From assembly GCA_035578905.1 (NCBI GenBank), contig JAQJVL010000103.1:310001-374000 (forward strand): a DNA stretch of 64,000 nucleotides. The letters are read 5' to 3'. Within the stretch, counting starts at the first letter, position 1. Every line of letters starts with the position of its first letter. The position numbers were made by a program, and so were the translations under genes. Under the pieces are notes generated by a model, which made no database searches, had not been told where the DNA came from, and was given only the letters and a program-made list of their open reading frames with translations. The stretch comes from Stictocephala bisonia. Taxonomy: Eukaryota; Arthropoda; Insecta; Hemiptera; Membracidae. Positions 32,343-45,420 of this stretch are shown in pieces.

Positions 32343-35300
32343 ATTACCAATAATTATTCATGGGTAAATATTCCTTTCGATATCTTCATAAAATAATTGA
32401 TGTTTATCATACATAAAATACATAAAAAGAAAATTTTTAATCACTATACTTATGTTTTTTTTAAATGCAGGTAAATTTAATGCTATCTCGTTTTATTTGA
32501 ACATTATCACCACGAGTACGGTCTATTTATGCATAAGTATCTTCCAATTATTTTTGTTTTCCTCAAATCCATTAAAGTCACAGCTAAATAGTATTTCATT
32601 TATATTATGTAGCATATATAAGAAGTAATTTATATGGTAGATAAATTCAATAATGTAATGAATAAGATATTTTATTTGTAAATTATAGTTCAATAGATTC
32701 TCTCACAAACCATGAGACTGGAATAAACTGATTTAATGATGGAATCTGTATGAAGATGTATCCAAATATACATTCGGATATACATACACCAAAATACTAC
32801 ACATAAAACAATTTACCAAATATATTTGAATACCAAATATATTGAAGTTGATTCAGTAACTAAATCATTTTCCGGTCCTACGAGTTTTTAGAGAAGTAGA
32901 CTAAATAAATTATGCTGTTTATTGCATCATCTGTTAGACATAACAATGACGTTTAGTTATCTACTACACCTCCAAAGTGATCAATCATATAAATTTAAAT
33001 GTATTTGTATGTATATTTACTGTATATGCTTTGAATGTTTGTGAATTTTAACTAAACCTAACCATTTGGTAACTGTTAGTTTTATTATTTAAATGTATTG
33101 GTCAAAATTAATTCCATAATATTACAGGTGTAATACACGTACATGAAAGATGTGGAAAAATGATTCAGTATATTGATAATTTTATCCGCACTCAGTAAAT
33201 GAGTCGTTTATCGACGTGGCAAATTGTTATTTTCGATTTTAGAGTATAATTAAAAGAAAACTTAATTTGAAAAGTAGATTGCTTTTGAAGTAGAATGAAT
33301 AAGTCGAACAGGCTTTCTTTAGAAGTTCACTATCTCACCTCAACCACTAGGCAAATTAAACCACTAACTAAAGTAAATTCCTGTTTTATGCTAGGTTTTA
33401 AATTAATGTTATATTTTCAAACCATAATAGTATCATTTAAATTAAAAATCGTCAATAACTGCTAATTATGTTTACAATTCGGTTTGTTGACGTGCCCAAT
33501 AATGTATTTAATTTAATTATTTTATTCTTTTGTGAACGATTAAAACATACATTCAATGAAAAAAAGTACGTTTCCAACTCCTCAGTAAGTAAAAAGTTAC
33601 AAAACGGGTGTTTTTCCGTGTTATTTTCATGTAATATAAAGATGAAACTGATTTCGTCAATTCCCTCCCCCCCCCCAATACGGGCATAGTCTATTTAAGG
33701 TGGGCGCTACAAAAAATTTGCCATTGACCAGTGTTTTTTTTTTCTCTTAATTTGCATGGGAAAAAGTAGTAGTCGCATGTGAATTCGAATGCCGATTGTT
33801 GACTTTGTACTTGGCCACAGAAAACACCTCAGTTTTAACAGTAATGAATTGGTGTTTTTATTTATCATTTAAAGTAACGTTTCTATTAGAGTTAATTACA
33901 TGATAATTTTCACCAAATCACACATCTATTTTAAAAATAAATTTTAATAAGAACTATTTATATGTTATGATCTACTTTTTAAAAGGAGTACACTATTTAA
34001 TTTGTTCACCTTACATAGAATTAGGCAGACAAATTAATTAAGTAAAAATTAAAAAATTATTTGTTTTTAACCTTCATCCAAATACAAATTTAACGAATGA
34101 CAAGTCTAATGTCTTTATATAATAATATAATTTTTAACACTTTTTTAGTGTTATTGTGTTAACTAATCGTATTAAGAATTCTATTTGGCTTTGCAGCAAT
34201 GGTATTTTGGTAAATTGTACAATGTTTTTGGACGAACTGTATGTTTCCATAGTGAACTAATTCGTGACGTTAGTTAGAAGTCGACAAAAAACAAGCAAAT
34301 GACAATTTGTTTTCCAGTTCGTGATTTCATGACAAATTAGTGGTTTCGGTGTCACTAATTGGAACTGCGTAGTCCTGATTTGTCTATATAACTCTTTTTG
34401 CATATTATGAAAACATATTTATGTTACTGAATAGTAAAACTATTATTTTATTTAAATTTTTTTATTTTATAATTAATGCCCAGGCCGTATTTTTATAAAT
34501 CTTGTTGCCCGTCCACTTATTAAAACTCATTAATAAGCATTAATATTAATAAGCTAACTCACAGGATTGGCTTTAACTTGCAGCATGCTTTTTCTGGAGT
34601 GGAAATGTGGGAGAAGTTCTCCGTCTCTCCGACTGTCCGCTCTACGAGCAATTTAATTTAGGTTTAAGTTTACCTTTGGTTATTTTGGAAGTAGGATTCT
34701 TATATGACGATACTATATCATATTACGTTTAATATATAGTGAAACAATCAATCAGGAAAGTAATTTAATTTAGATTGTCCATTGTCACTATCGAAACGTT
34801 GTTTGAAACGGGACATAAATGCTCCGTGATTGCACATAATGGATTATCACCATTGTTAGTGTTATTGCACATTAATTGGGACTGAAAGGCAGATTGTATT
34901 ATTGCTCATGTTTGCTCTAATCAAATAAGCTCTGTATCAATTTTATGGAACATAATAATTTACAAGATAATAAGGCCAATGAGTAAATATTTTTTTTGTT
35001 TTTTTTTTTTGTTTTAGGGTTACTTCTGTTGTATTTGAATTGTTTTCACTTCCTGATATATTTTCACACTATTATAAAATAATTACTTTATAGTGTACGT
35101 AATTTAAGTTAAAAGCGATTTTCCGATTACTTACGTATGCTTATGTTTTCAATAAAATAACGAACAATATTTTTACTTTTGAGTTTCCTCAAGATTATAT
35201 AAGTTACAAATTAGTCTAATACTTACATACAGTAGTTGTGCTCTTACTCGATATCCAAATATATCTTATAAATAAATAAAATTAATTACGTAATAACAAT

Positions 35301-35790
35301 AAATATAAAAATAATAGTTCACTTTAAACTCAACTATAGGTCTGCTAGGAATAATAGATTTATTAGGCTTTTCTCGTTTTAATTTCTAGTAAATATTTAC
35401 GCGTGGTTGGTTAATCTGTTTTATATTGATGAAAATAAAAATATCACCTAATGAGTGAACTTTATATTACTTTGTGGACATATACTGTTTTTTTCGATAA
35501 CATCTCAAGATTATATATTTGGTATTTCGATCTAAAATATTTATATTTACTTTTTCAAATAGTTTATTTGAAAAAATAAATCTACTTTAGAACATACCTA
35601 AGGAAGTGTTTAGAGCATGCCTTAAAAAGAGAGTAACATACATACAAAAATAGTTTTACACCAAGATTAATTTTTTTGTCATAAAGAAATACAATAACTT
35701 AATAACAAATGATTCAATAAAATTTTGACTGATGCATAATATTTTTCCAACAAAATAAAATCCTAGATAAGCAACAGTACTTGCTTCTTA
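32343..35790. other. Long AT-rich stretch, no gene seen
   Basis: Mostly unique AT-rich sequence. 33468-33689 has a 73-codon plus-strand frame of no recognised family, ending in a poly(C) run at 33666-33676. 34560-34665 is GC-richer (GGAGAAGTTCTCCGTCTCTC, then GACTGTCCGCTCTACGA) and looks like a fragment of an unnamed repeat. Confidence 0.45.
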
Positions 35791-35797
35791 CAAATAA

Positions 35798-35848
35798 GTT
35801 CAGATAGCAATGAGACTACACGTTCAACTACACTCATTCTACACTCGG
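35798..35848 (+). mobile_element. SINE-like repeat, very short fragment
   Basis: About 50 bp matching the family segment GTTCAGATAGCAATGAGACT followed by ACACTCATTCTACACTC. No ends are preserved. Confidence 0.45.
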
Positions 35849-36950
35849 GTGATATTAAAATATACAAAACGTGATATTGGTATTTAAAACCTGAATCCAA
35901 TACAATCAAATTATTGATTTATGCAGGCTCAACAAAAGTATTAGAGTACAATAATACTTTTTTATTCTTAGACTAATGTGCCTAGTTCACAAGACAGAAA
36001 ATTTAATAGTCACTACCACTTTTATGGAAATAAAGTTATTGATAGTAGTTGTGTACTTTTGAGTACAATGCTTGTAAATTTTAAATATAATTAAAAATAT
36101 TGCCTAAGTATTGTGTCTACGAAATAAAACTTCAAGATTAAAATATCATATTTACACTATTGTATATGGGAAAGTAATCAATTATAAACGATGTTTGAAT
36201 TTTATATAATCTAATGGTTCTATGATATAGAATTCAGAGAATTGCACACTATAAAAATCTAACTTACTATTATTTATAAAACTTGCGTATTTTATTAGCA
36301 ATATAAAAAGTTAATGTTGCTAGTCTAAAACGTGCACACTACTTGTCTATACTCATAAACCGTTATAGGAGTTGTGTTTAATCGTGGTTTAATAAATATT
36401 GTATAATATTGTATACATTAACAGCTGTTTGGTCAAATAAAGGCTTTAAATACACAAAAAGAGATTTTTTCTTTAATTTTTCAATAAGTTTCTATTTTCC
36501 TCTAAAAATACGGATATACCAAAATTTCTGTACAGTTCCATTAAAACAGTCTCATTAAATCTAATGGGGAAACATTTTAGCTCATTACATTTTGGTGGCG
36601 TCAGAGGGTTATCTCGATGTATCTGTCTATGGCTAGCCAGAATAGCCATGCCCCAGAAACAGACATCCTTTCATAGCGAATAGCAAACATGCTGATGACA
36701 GGATTTCATTATAATTATAATAAATAGGATTACAGTTTTGTATGTTAAGTAACTTAAAAGATAAAAACAGTCTTATAATACATACCTTGTCCAATATATG
36801 TATTTTGAAAATAAATATGAAAACGTTTAGTTTATAATCCTTATGTTCGCAATACATGAAAACCTAAATACATATATAATAAAGAAGAACTGAATAGAGT
36901 TTAGTAAAATTTAGAATGGCATTTTCCTTTTTATCATTGAGACACTAAGA
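35849..36950. other. AT-rich intergenic sequence, no gene seen
   Basis: The minus-strand 74-codon frame at 36633 has no recognisable family. Confidence 0.5.
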
Positions 36951-36956
36951 AGGTAT

Positions 36957-37002
36957 TTCTCGAAGTTCCATTCATAAGAGGTAAGGCCCTGAACTTCGAG
37001 AA
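36957..37002. repeat. Short perfect hairpin, 12-bp arms
   Basis: TTCTCGAAGTTC at 36957-36968 and GAACTTCGAGAA at 36991-37002, with a 22-nt loop. The stem is short for a miRNA precursor, and no further pairing extends it convincingly. Confidence 0.6.
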
Positions 37003-37551
37003 GAATTTTATTAGCATTATTAAAATTTAAAACTCATTACAAGCAGCTGAAATAAAAAAAACACAAATATGACCCAAAAGCTAGGTTTTTTTTTATTGTG
37101 AAATGTTTGAGTTTCTACTGGCTCTGACATAATTTCAATGATTTGTATCGCCCTAAATTATACTTATAGGGTTTTCTATGATATAAAACTATTTATCTAG
37201 GATAACAGCAGTGGGCTGAGCATTCATATTAATCTGATGAATTCCTGAGATAGATTCCTTAGAACGACCGCATGAACAAGGCCAATACTAGCTGCTAATT
37301 GATGAGCGCTTACGAATTAGCTCCGTGTAGACGCTCCATTAGCGGTGGTGACATTAGCGCGCTAGCACTTTACTTCTTGCTAATTGCTTTAAACATGTTT
37401 GATGATAAAAGCGCTAACGAGTGGTGAGGGGTAGTCACGTGACCACTAGCGCTAGTGAATTAGCTCGTCATTAGCAGTGTGCACGCTCGAAACAAGCTAG
37501 TCGCTAGTTGCTAGTTATTGTTGGTTTATCAAATAAGTTTTTGTGTTTACA

Positions 37552-37779
37552 ATGTCTGATCTAAAATGGAGCGTTGACCGGGTACATTTCTCCAGGCCTG
37601 GTAGACTACGTTGTAAATCAAATTTATAGAATTACCCCAAACTTACCCTTGTTTGTGGAAATAATGGGATACTTCAGACACCAATTACAACAAAAGAGAT
37701 ATTAAAGACAGCGCTATGAGTCAGTTATTGGAAGATCTTAGTTACGAGTTTAAAACTAAAACAAAAACTGCAAAAATTC

Positions 37780-37780
<1 letters not shown>
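37552..37780 (+). pseudogene. MADF-domain (Myb/SANT-like) protein fragment
   Basis: Starts ATG TCT GAT..., giving MSDLKWSVDRV. About 40 bp of unrelated sequence interrupts the frame (37587-37622; a similar word, CATTTCCTCAAGCTTGGTAG, occurs near 39062). Then FIELPQTYPCLWK, one stop, WDTSDTNYNKRDIKDSAMSQ and LLEDLSYEFKTKT follow. The pattern W...FIELY...PCLW...Y..RD....A is the N-terminal half of a MADF DNA-binding domain. It is broken by the insertion and by a TAA. The downstream part beyond the (TA)n tract is not recognisable. Confidence 0.7.
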
Positions 37781-37821
<41 letters not shown>

Positions 37822-37822
37822 C
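37779..37822. repeat. (TA)n microsatellite
   Basis: Interrupted once by TG. It lies directly after the MADF fragment, inside the transposon relic. Confidence 0.95.
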
Positions 37823-38296
37823 AAATAATATCACCTACAAGTGAATTGTCTATTAATAAATTAAATCTTTCCAAAGATTCACCAAATTCCATCCAGAACG
37901 GGGGTGATATTAATGTTCGACCCCAATTATTTTGAAAAAATATGAAATAGTAATGAAAAAAATCGAAAATCCGTTAACATTTTAACATTTCTGTTGGTGG
38001 TGTTTGAAATGAACAAGATTAGTTGGAATATAAATTTTTAACGCCTTCCGTCATCTATTATATATTTAAAACTTAGTTTTAAACTTTACAAGATTAATCC
38101 CCTAATCCACTTTCGAACCCAGACGGTCCGAATTTTTTTATAATGTTTGTTCACATAACTCGTTAATATCCACTCACAAAAATTTTCCCAAAGCACTGCT
38201 ATTTAATGGAACTGACGACATTCATTAATGACAATGACTACTGCGTTCTCTCACTACGGCACTTCTCTAACTGACTAGCGCTGACAATAAACGCAA

Positions 38297-38560
38297 TAAC
38301 TAGCCATGTGTGCTAATAACTAGCCATGTGTGCTAATAACTAGCCATGTGTGCTAATAACTAGCCATGTGTGCTAATAACTAGCCATGTGTGCTAATAAC
38401 TAGCCATGTGTGCTAATAACTAGCCATGTGTGCTAATAACTAGCCATGTGTGCTAATAACTAGCCATGTGTGCTTATAACTAGCCATGTGTGCTAATAAC
38501 TAGCCATGTGTGCTAATAACTAGCCATGTGTGCTAATAACTAGCCATGTGTGCTAATAAC
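38297..38560. repeat. 20-bp tandem array, ~13 copies
   Basis: Nearly identical copies of TAACTAGCCATGTGTGCTAA (one has CTTATAAC). The unit resembles the CTAGC / TTAGCAGTGTGC words of the element's subterminal regions, so the array probably arose by local amplification of a subterminal motif inside the transposon. Confidence 0.95.
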
Positions 38561-38632
38561 ATAAAAACCTTAGCGCTAGTGAGCCTAGCTGGTGCATTAG
38601 CACCTAGTAAATTAGCCTCGTGTACACGGACC

Positions 38633-41600
38633 TTTAGTGATTTCTTGCCATCAACTATATCTAGTAATGTCTTCCAAGTGCCACGAATAAAGATTAGTTC
38701 AGCAACAGCTCTTGGTTGGAGCCAGTTAAATTGGAGATTGTTTTGATTATTTAGAGTTCAACTACAACCCACAATGAATAAAATATACTAAAACATATTT
38801 TATAAAAGTGATTAAGCCATCAGGAAAAGAGTATTTAGTCTATACTGAATACTGATCAAATAGACAAGGATACACTGATAGTATTTTTTGGGCTTTTCTA
38901 ACTGCTATATTTAAAAATACTGTGGGATAAAGATTTGGCCTTAATATTTCCCTACTCGACTTCTAAATTCATCGACTACCTATTTCATTATACTTGTTCA
39001 GTAAAAATTTTAATTTATATAACATATAGTTTTCTGAGTGAACTTCAAATATTCCAAAATACATTTCCTCAAGCTTGGTAGACTACGTAGTAACTACGAT
39101 ATTGTAATACAGCTGGAAGCTATCCGTTAAATCAAAATTCCGTTCAATCGTAATTCGCTAAAACGAGGGTCTACCCTTATAGTTTATCAATAAAGGGATG
39201 CAGTCCTGGTGTCTCAGGATTGTTGTCATGACTGAGGAAATAAGCTAAATATAAAATATCTGTTGATTATAACCAATCGTGCTTTGTAGAAAATAATCTT
39301 TTTAAAATTACATTAAATAGTTAATGTCATAGTGAGTAAATAGAGTTTTTAACCACCCATAGTTATTGATAGTTCATAATTTGAATGTGAAGAGTAGCGT
39401 AATTTCTTTTTTTAAAGGAATGCATTTGACTTTCTGAGCATGATTTGAAAAAGTGTCAGCGATAGACTGGCCTTCTTGAAGCATGACTGCTCGATTAGAA
39501 CGACAGATCTTTAACGTTATGAAATTTTAATTAAGTTCCTGGTTTCTATAAACACATTTAACTTTTCCTCACAAAAAATATCTGAAAATGTAATACTAAG
39601 CTGAAATATTTTAATAATTGCCATATATGATATAACAAACTTAAAAAGAGAGCTAAGTATATTCTCAAACTCCAACTTATAGAATATATTTCAAATATAA
39701 ACGATGAATTATTATCATTTAGCGAGAGAGGAATGTATTTTCGATTTAACAAAAATCAGGTTATGTATGTATTATTCAGAATTCATAAGTAAATATAGAC
39801 CACCTATAGTTAAAGAAGACAATAAGTGAACTGTTATCTAAATTTGTTGAACTGACTACTTTTAAAGTGACCTTTTATATTAAAATAAAGGATATGGTTC
39901 ACAGTGAAAACACCACGCTAACTTGTCACTGTGACACAATACAATTAGACGTATTACAAGTAAAGTTATCTTGTCTTTGTTCACAACAGAACACAACACG
40001 AAGGTGGGAGTAAACACGGGGACCCTCTTAGAACTTCATCTGCATTGCAAACTTTCTTCACCAACGCTGAAGAATATAGAAATACTTATTTTGCTTTTGT
40101 CAGCAATTGTGTTGACAGGAAAACCTTACGATAGTCAATATTTTTCATAAATAATTTTAAAAACGGACTATGATAATATTGTACAGTTAAATTTGATTCG
40201 TGCAGTTTTTTTATAGAGATAGTGCGAATGATTTCTCACAACCTAAATGAAAAAGTTGTTATATGTCCCAAATTTAATTATCGTAGATCGTAGGCTTAAG
40301 CGGTCGGTTCCATAACCAGAATCTATATTTCCTGGCGCCCACCCCACCACCTATTATAATAGTTTGAAGGTCATTCGCCGATCTGAGTCTTAGCGATACC
40401 AGTGAAATGCCACGTCACATCATGGGTGGAATGTCTGGTCATCTTATACATAGTGTATATAGCACCTTGACGCAGTTATTACCACAAAACATAGATTCTA
40501 GTTATTAGGTAACTTAGTGGTAACCCATGAAATTAGACATAAGGCTGTGGAATGTTTTAAGGGTGTTCGTCCGAGCACTCAGTTTAGCTCTCTAAGGAAT
40601 TTAGTTATAGATTTTATCGCAACGGCCTCTAAGAGTAGTAAAGGTCCTTACTCACTAACGAACAAGCAATGTATTCCCCTCCCCTTTCTCCCCCTTACAG
40701 CCCCCGGCTGCCCCTCCCCACAAATTCGACAGAGGGGCATAATTCCCACATTTATAGTAAATTCTAGCATTGAATGTTATGTATATTATTAATCTACTTT
40801 TTTAGCCAAAGACGACTATACAAATTTCAACTCAAAATTTTAACAAATATCATTTATAAGAAATAATTAACACTTAAAAGAAATTATATATTTTCTAAGC
40901 TTTACTATATACTAAGTTCATTAGTACCTTTTGTCCACTATATTCTCAAAATGTTAATAAATTATATCACAAGGTTTTTTTATGAGTTATGCACCAAAAA
41001 GGCCAAATTAGTTACTTTGGTCGGCCTCCATGAAGAAATTATTAGAATTATTTCCCTTAACACATGTATTATTTACATGAATACTAACAATGTTATTAAA
41101 GAAAAATTAAAAATAATTTTCGATCGAAAATCCTTAATGTAATTATTATTCGGTTTAACAATTATTATCTAGTATTTAGCGCAACTTGTTACTATTATTC
41201 TAGTAGTTATAACACGTATAAAAACGTATAATAACCAATTATAAATAAAACGGATGCTACATTTGAGACAATCCAATAATTATTGTTATCTTTCTAAAAT
41301 GCGATTCGGAGAAATGTTCAATCACGGAAAGCCTAAGCCGTCGTTAACAAACGGCTCACGTTTTGCTGTGAAAGGGTTCACTATCGTTTTTGTTGGAAGA
41401 GGGATCGAGGTCGTTTTTGCCACATTACTGCCCGTAATCTGGAACTTCCAAAACAACCAACAACATAACTACCTAAAACTGCTTTTGTAACTAGGTTTTT
41501 ATCTATGAATATATTTTTAATTTAGATGGTAGTTAGTAACCACTGCAATAGTGTTATATCAATAAATTTATATTATATGTTATGTTGGTTATTAAAGAGA

Positions 41601-41895
41601 TAACGATTTATTATCAACGAGTTATAAATGGTAAGTACCCTTAGACTTTATTTATTTAATATCCTATGGAATGTAGAGAAATATTAAAATTTATATTTTT
41701 AATTATTCTGCAAATTACTGTTGCGAATTTCTTAATAGCATAATCAAATATATTGACTCCCATGAGGCAAAAACTATTAAAATATAATTTACATAAATAT
41801 TTTCAATAAAAATAATTGACATACTTCTACCAAGACGTATCAAGCTCATAATGTATTAAGTTGCATCACAAAATGTAGTATAACAGTAATATACA
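38633..41895. other. Intergenic sequence, no gene seen
   Basis: A pogo-like end may survive near 39130-39175 (ATTCGCTAAAACGAGGGTCT), but there is no partner. 40660-40740 is C-rich. Plus-strand frames at 40517, 40951 and 41254 (63-91 codons) do not resemble known families. The one at 41254 contains FNHGKPKPSLTNGSRFAVKG and is the least AT-driven, but I cannot assign it. Confidence 0.45.
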
Positions 41896-41896
41896 T

Positions 41897-41898
<2 letters not shown>

Positions 41899-41934
<36 letters not shown>
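41899..41934. repeat. (TA)n microsatellite at SINE 5' edge
   Basis: About 17 TA units that end immediately before the SINE head begins at 41937. Confidence 0.95.
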
Positions 41935-41935
<1 letters not shown>

Positions 41936-41936
41936 T

Positions 41937-43085
<1,149 letters not shown>

Positions 43086-44311
43086 TACAAACTAAATTCA
43101 AATGATTTTTTTTATTATTCATACATAAAGTGTTTATTTATTCCTCCAGCATGGCTATTGGAGGAAAAATATAAAGTCCAACACATTTTTACTAAATACA
43201 CTGTTCACCTCAAACATTCATTTATTTTTGTATTATTTTTTATCTAACATAATGACAGTCTTATTATTTATACATTAAAGATATTTATGTATTTCTTTAT
43301 TAGTATTATATGTTACTAATTAAATTGGAATTTTCACACAAGATTACATCGACAAAAACAAAAAGATGTCTATTTGTTACAAACTTAAACTAAAACATAA
43401 AATCAACAATATTAAACATATAAACATTAAAGAACTTAACACGAGTAAACATTCAACAATAGATCTTTTAACGACTTAATGATGAATGATAAATAATAAA
43501 TGATAATAATAATTGAACTTCTAAATTCACAACTTTCATAAAATATGCACAATATCTTTTTTCTTAAATAAAAACGATTTCAACAAAATATTATTACTTC
43601 AGGTAAATAGATTTTATTAGAGTTAGAAAACATAAATAGTCCATTGAAATATTTTCATCTAGTATCGATCTTTCTAACATTCGACTTATAGTATTGGTTC
43701 AGTACTAATTTTATTTTCATATTACAATATGAAAGTTAACTTTATATTTACCACATTTATTTTTTTAATATCTGACCTTTTGTTATGTTTTAGAATATAC
43801 ATTATATGTGTTAAGTTTTGTTAGTTTTGTTGAATGTCAAGTTTTAATAGTTTATTTATGATTGCTTACTCGAAAATATGTGTTTATAGTGTGTTATTAT
43901 TTGTTTTATTTTACATTTATTAATTGATTAATATATAGTTGATAGTTTTTTTGTATAAAGGAGTAACATAATAGTCAATAAAATTTCATGTTGAAAGCAC
44001 AAAGTTAATACATTAGGATAAATTTTACCTGTAATAAAGAAAGTGTTCCTGAATATTTGGGTTGGGCTGTTGGCTGCTGATGCTAATCACAGACTAACAA
44101 GCATGTCCGTAACGGTGGACTGATACCATCGTAAATACGGTTTTGAGCAGGTTTCTCTCCATTGGCTATTTAAAACTGCATGTTATGAATTCCAAAGCAC
44201 AGTCCCAACGATCCCTCTAAAATTTCAGGAGCATTCTTGAAAATTATTCTTGTTCATTGATTGATCTTGAATGTTCATAAATATATCCTTGCCACTCTAT
44301 CATTCTATCTG
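43086..44311. other. AT-rich intergenic sequence, no gene seen
   Basis: No recognisable gene or element. 44041-44310 is slightly GC-richer and may be the outer part of the retrotransposon insertion next door. Confidence 0.5.
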
Positions 44312-44924
44312 TCAAAGAAAAAACTCCCTAGCCAAGACATCGGCCTGCTCGTTGCCTTCTAATCCCCTATGTCCTGGGATCCATTCCAGCAAGACCTGAT
44401 TTCTTGAACCCAGGATGCTGAGGGACTCGACACATTCCCAGACTAGACCAGACGAGACCTTCCAGGAGTCAAGAGCCCCTAAGGCCGCCTGACTGTCTGA
44501 GAGGATGTGGATATGTTTCCCGCAAACCCCTCTATCGACCGCCTGGGCGGCACATTGAAGGATTGCGGCGACTTCAGCTTGGAAAACGGTGCCATACGCT
44601 CCCAGGCTCACGCAAGCATTGGTCCTAGGGTCGCCAGTATAGACCCCAAATCCAGCTTTGTTGCCCATTCTTGACCCGTCTGTGAACCATACAATTCAGT
44701 CGTGAGAAGAAACCGGGCTACTAACACCGTCCCAGTACTCCCTCGACTTGAAATCCACAGTATAGGGTCTAGTGAAAAGATACTTAGTCCCATTGAAGTC
44801 AGACTTCATTGAGAGTACCTCATCATTTACTAGATTGGCCACTGAGGAGGGTGCTCTCAAGCCCTTCATTGGTCCTGAGCCGGCCTGCGGCGTTTCGATT
44901 GCAGCTGCCAAAACAGCAATCAAA
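44312..44924 (-). pseudogene. Non-LTR retrotransposon RNase H domain fragment
   Basis: Minus-strand translation runs from an ORF2 linker (GPMKGLRAPSSVANLVNDEV, YLFTRPYTVDFKSREYWDGV) across one in-frame TGA (44696-44698) into a complete-looking ribonuclease H domain. It has IVWFTDGSRMGNKAGFGVY with the first catalytic D, FQAEVAAILQCA with E, HILSDSQAALGAL with the second D, and WIPGHRGLEGNEQADVLAR with H and the last D. It breaks off soon after LAREFF. RNase H after the reverse transcriptase is typical of the I/R1/LOA group of non-LTR elements. The TGA and truncation make it inactive, although about 118 codons downstream of the TGA remain open. Confidence 0.88.
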
Positions 44925-45183
44925 AACTAGGACGAAGAGTCGGCAGAACACATTGTCCTGGAGTGTGAGGCCCTTGGTGCCAGAAGAAGAGCACTTTTTG
45001 AAGGCTCACCTCTGGGACAGTTGGAAATTACTAATCTAGTGAAGAAGCTCCTTGACTTGGTCAAGGATTGACAGCTTTACGACGATTAGGCACCGGGATT
45101 GGCACAAAAAGCCTTAGGCTTCGTTGCAAGGGTTAGCTGGACCAACTATATATCCCCACATAAACTAACTAACTAACTAACTA
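44925..45183 (+). mobile_element. Non-LTR retrotransposon ORF2 C-terminus and 3' UTR
   Basis: The plus-strand frame 44931-45071 reads DEESAEHIVLECEALGARRR, then ALFEGSPLGQLEITNLVKKL and LDLVKD, then a TGA stop. This is the region after RNase H in I/R1/LOA-type elements (AEHIVLEC... is the residue of a CCHC-like motif). The 3' UTR contains an AAGCCTTAGGCTT hairpin and finishes in tandem CTAA units (45162-45183). It is in opposite orientation to the adjoining RNase H part, and together they look like one insertion with an inverted 5' portion. Confidence 0.8.
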
Positions 45184-45359
45184 TGTTGTATCAGATAATA
45201 TATTTTTCTTATTTGTTAGTTAAATTGTTTAATTCTGAGCATTTTGTTTTCCGTTTATAATTTCAAATAAAACGTTTGATTATTATATGACGACAAAAGT
45301 ATTTAGTGCAGTAATATATATTTGTCATCAACTATCATATAGCTAGATAGTTTATAACT

Positions 45360-45420
45360 GCACTGCAGAAATGTGTATTTGTGCTTGCGAACAAATAAAT
45401 TGAATTGAATTGAAATTGAA
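45360..45420 (+). mobile_element. Probable retroposon tail, (TTGAA)n type
   Basis: GTGCTTGCGAACAAATAAAT is followed by TTGAATTGAATTGAAATTGA, an AATAAA-like signal and a pentanucleotide tail as in jockey-like 3' ends. The element body is not recognisable upstream. Confidence 0.45.

Larger units (their letters stand above)
37262..38632. mobile_element. DNA transposon relic, PIF/Harbinger-like, with MADF frame
   Basis: Imperfect terminal inverted repeats. The left end, GACCGCATGAACAAGGCCAA then TACTAGCTGCTAATTG, aligns with the reverse complement of the right end, GGTCCGTGTACACGAGGCTA then ATTTACTAGGTGCTAATGC. Both ends sit next to TTA/TAA trinucleotides (about 37259 and 38627), which would suit a 3-bp target duplication. 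Both subterminal regions are crowded with CTAGCGC, ATTAGC and GCTAGT words, probable transposase-binding repeats. A MADF-type frame lies at 37552-37780. MADF/Myb-like accessory proteins are known from PIF/Harbinger elements. No DDE transposase frame remains, so the superfamily is an inference. Confidence 0.6.

Noticed and set aside
36957..37002. miRNA precursor
   Set aside because: The 12-bp stem with a 22-nt loop is too short, and no flanking pairing extends it.
40517..41490. Three plus-strand frames of 63-91 codons
   Set aside because: No domain, no shared composition and no splice context, so I could not support a gene.
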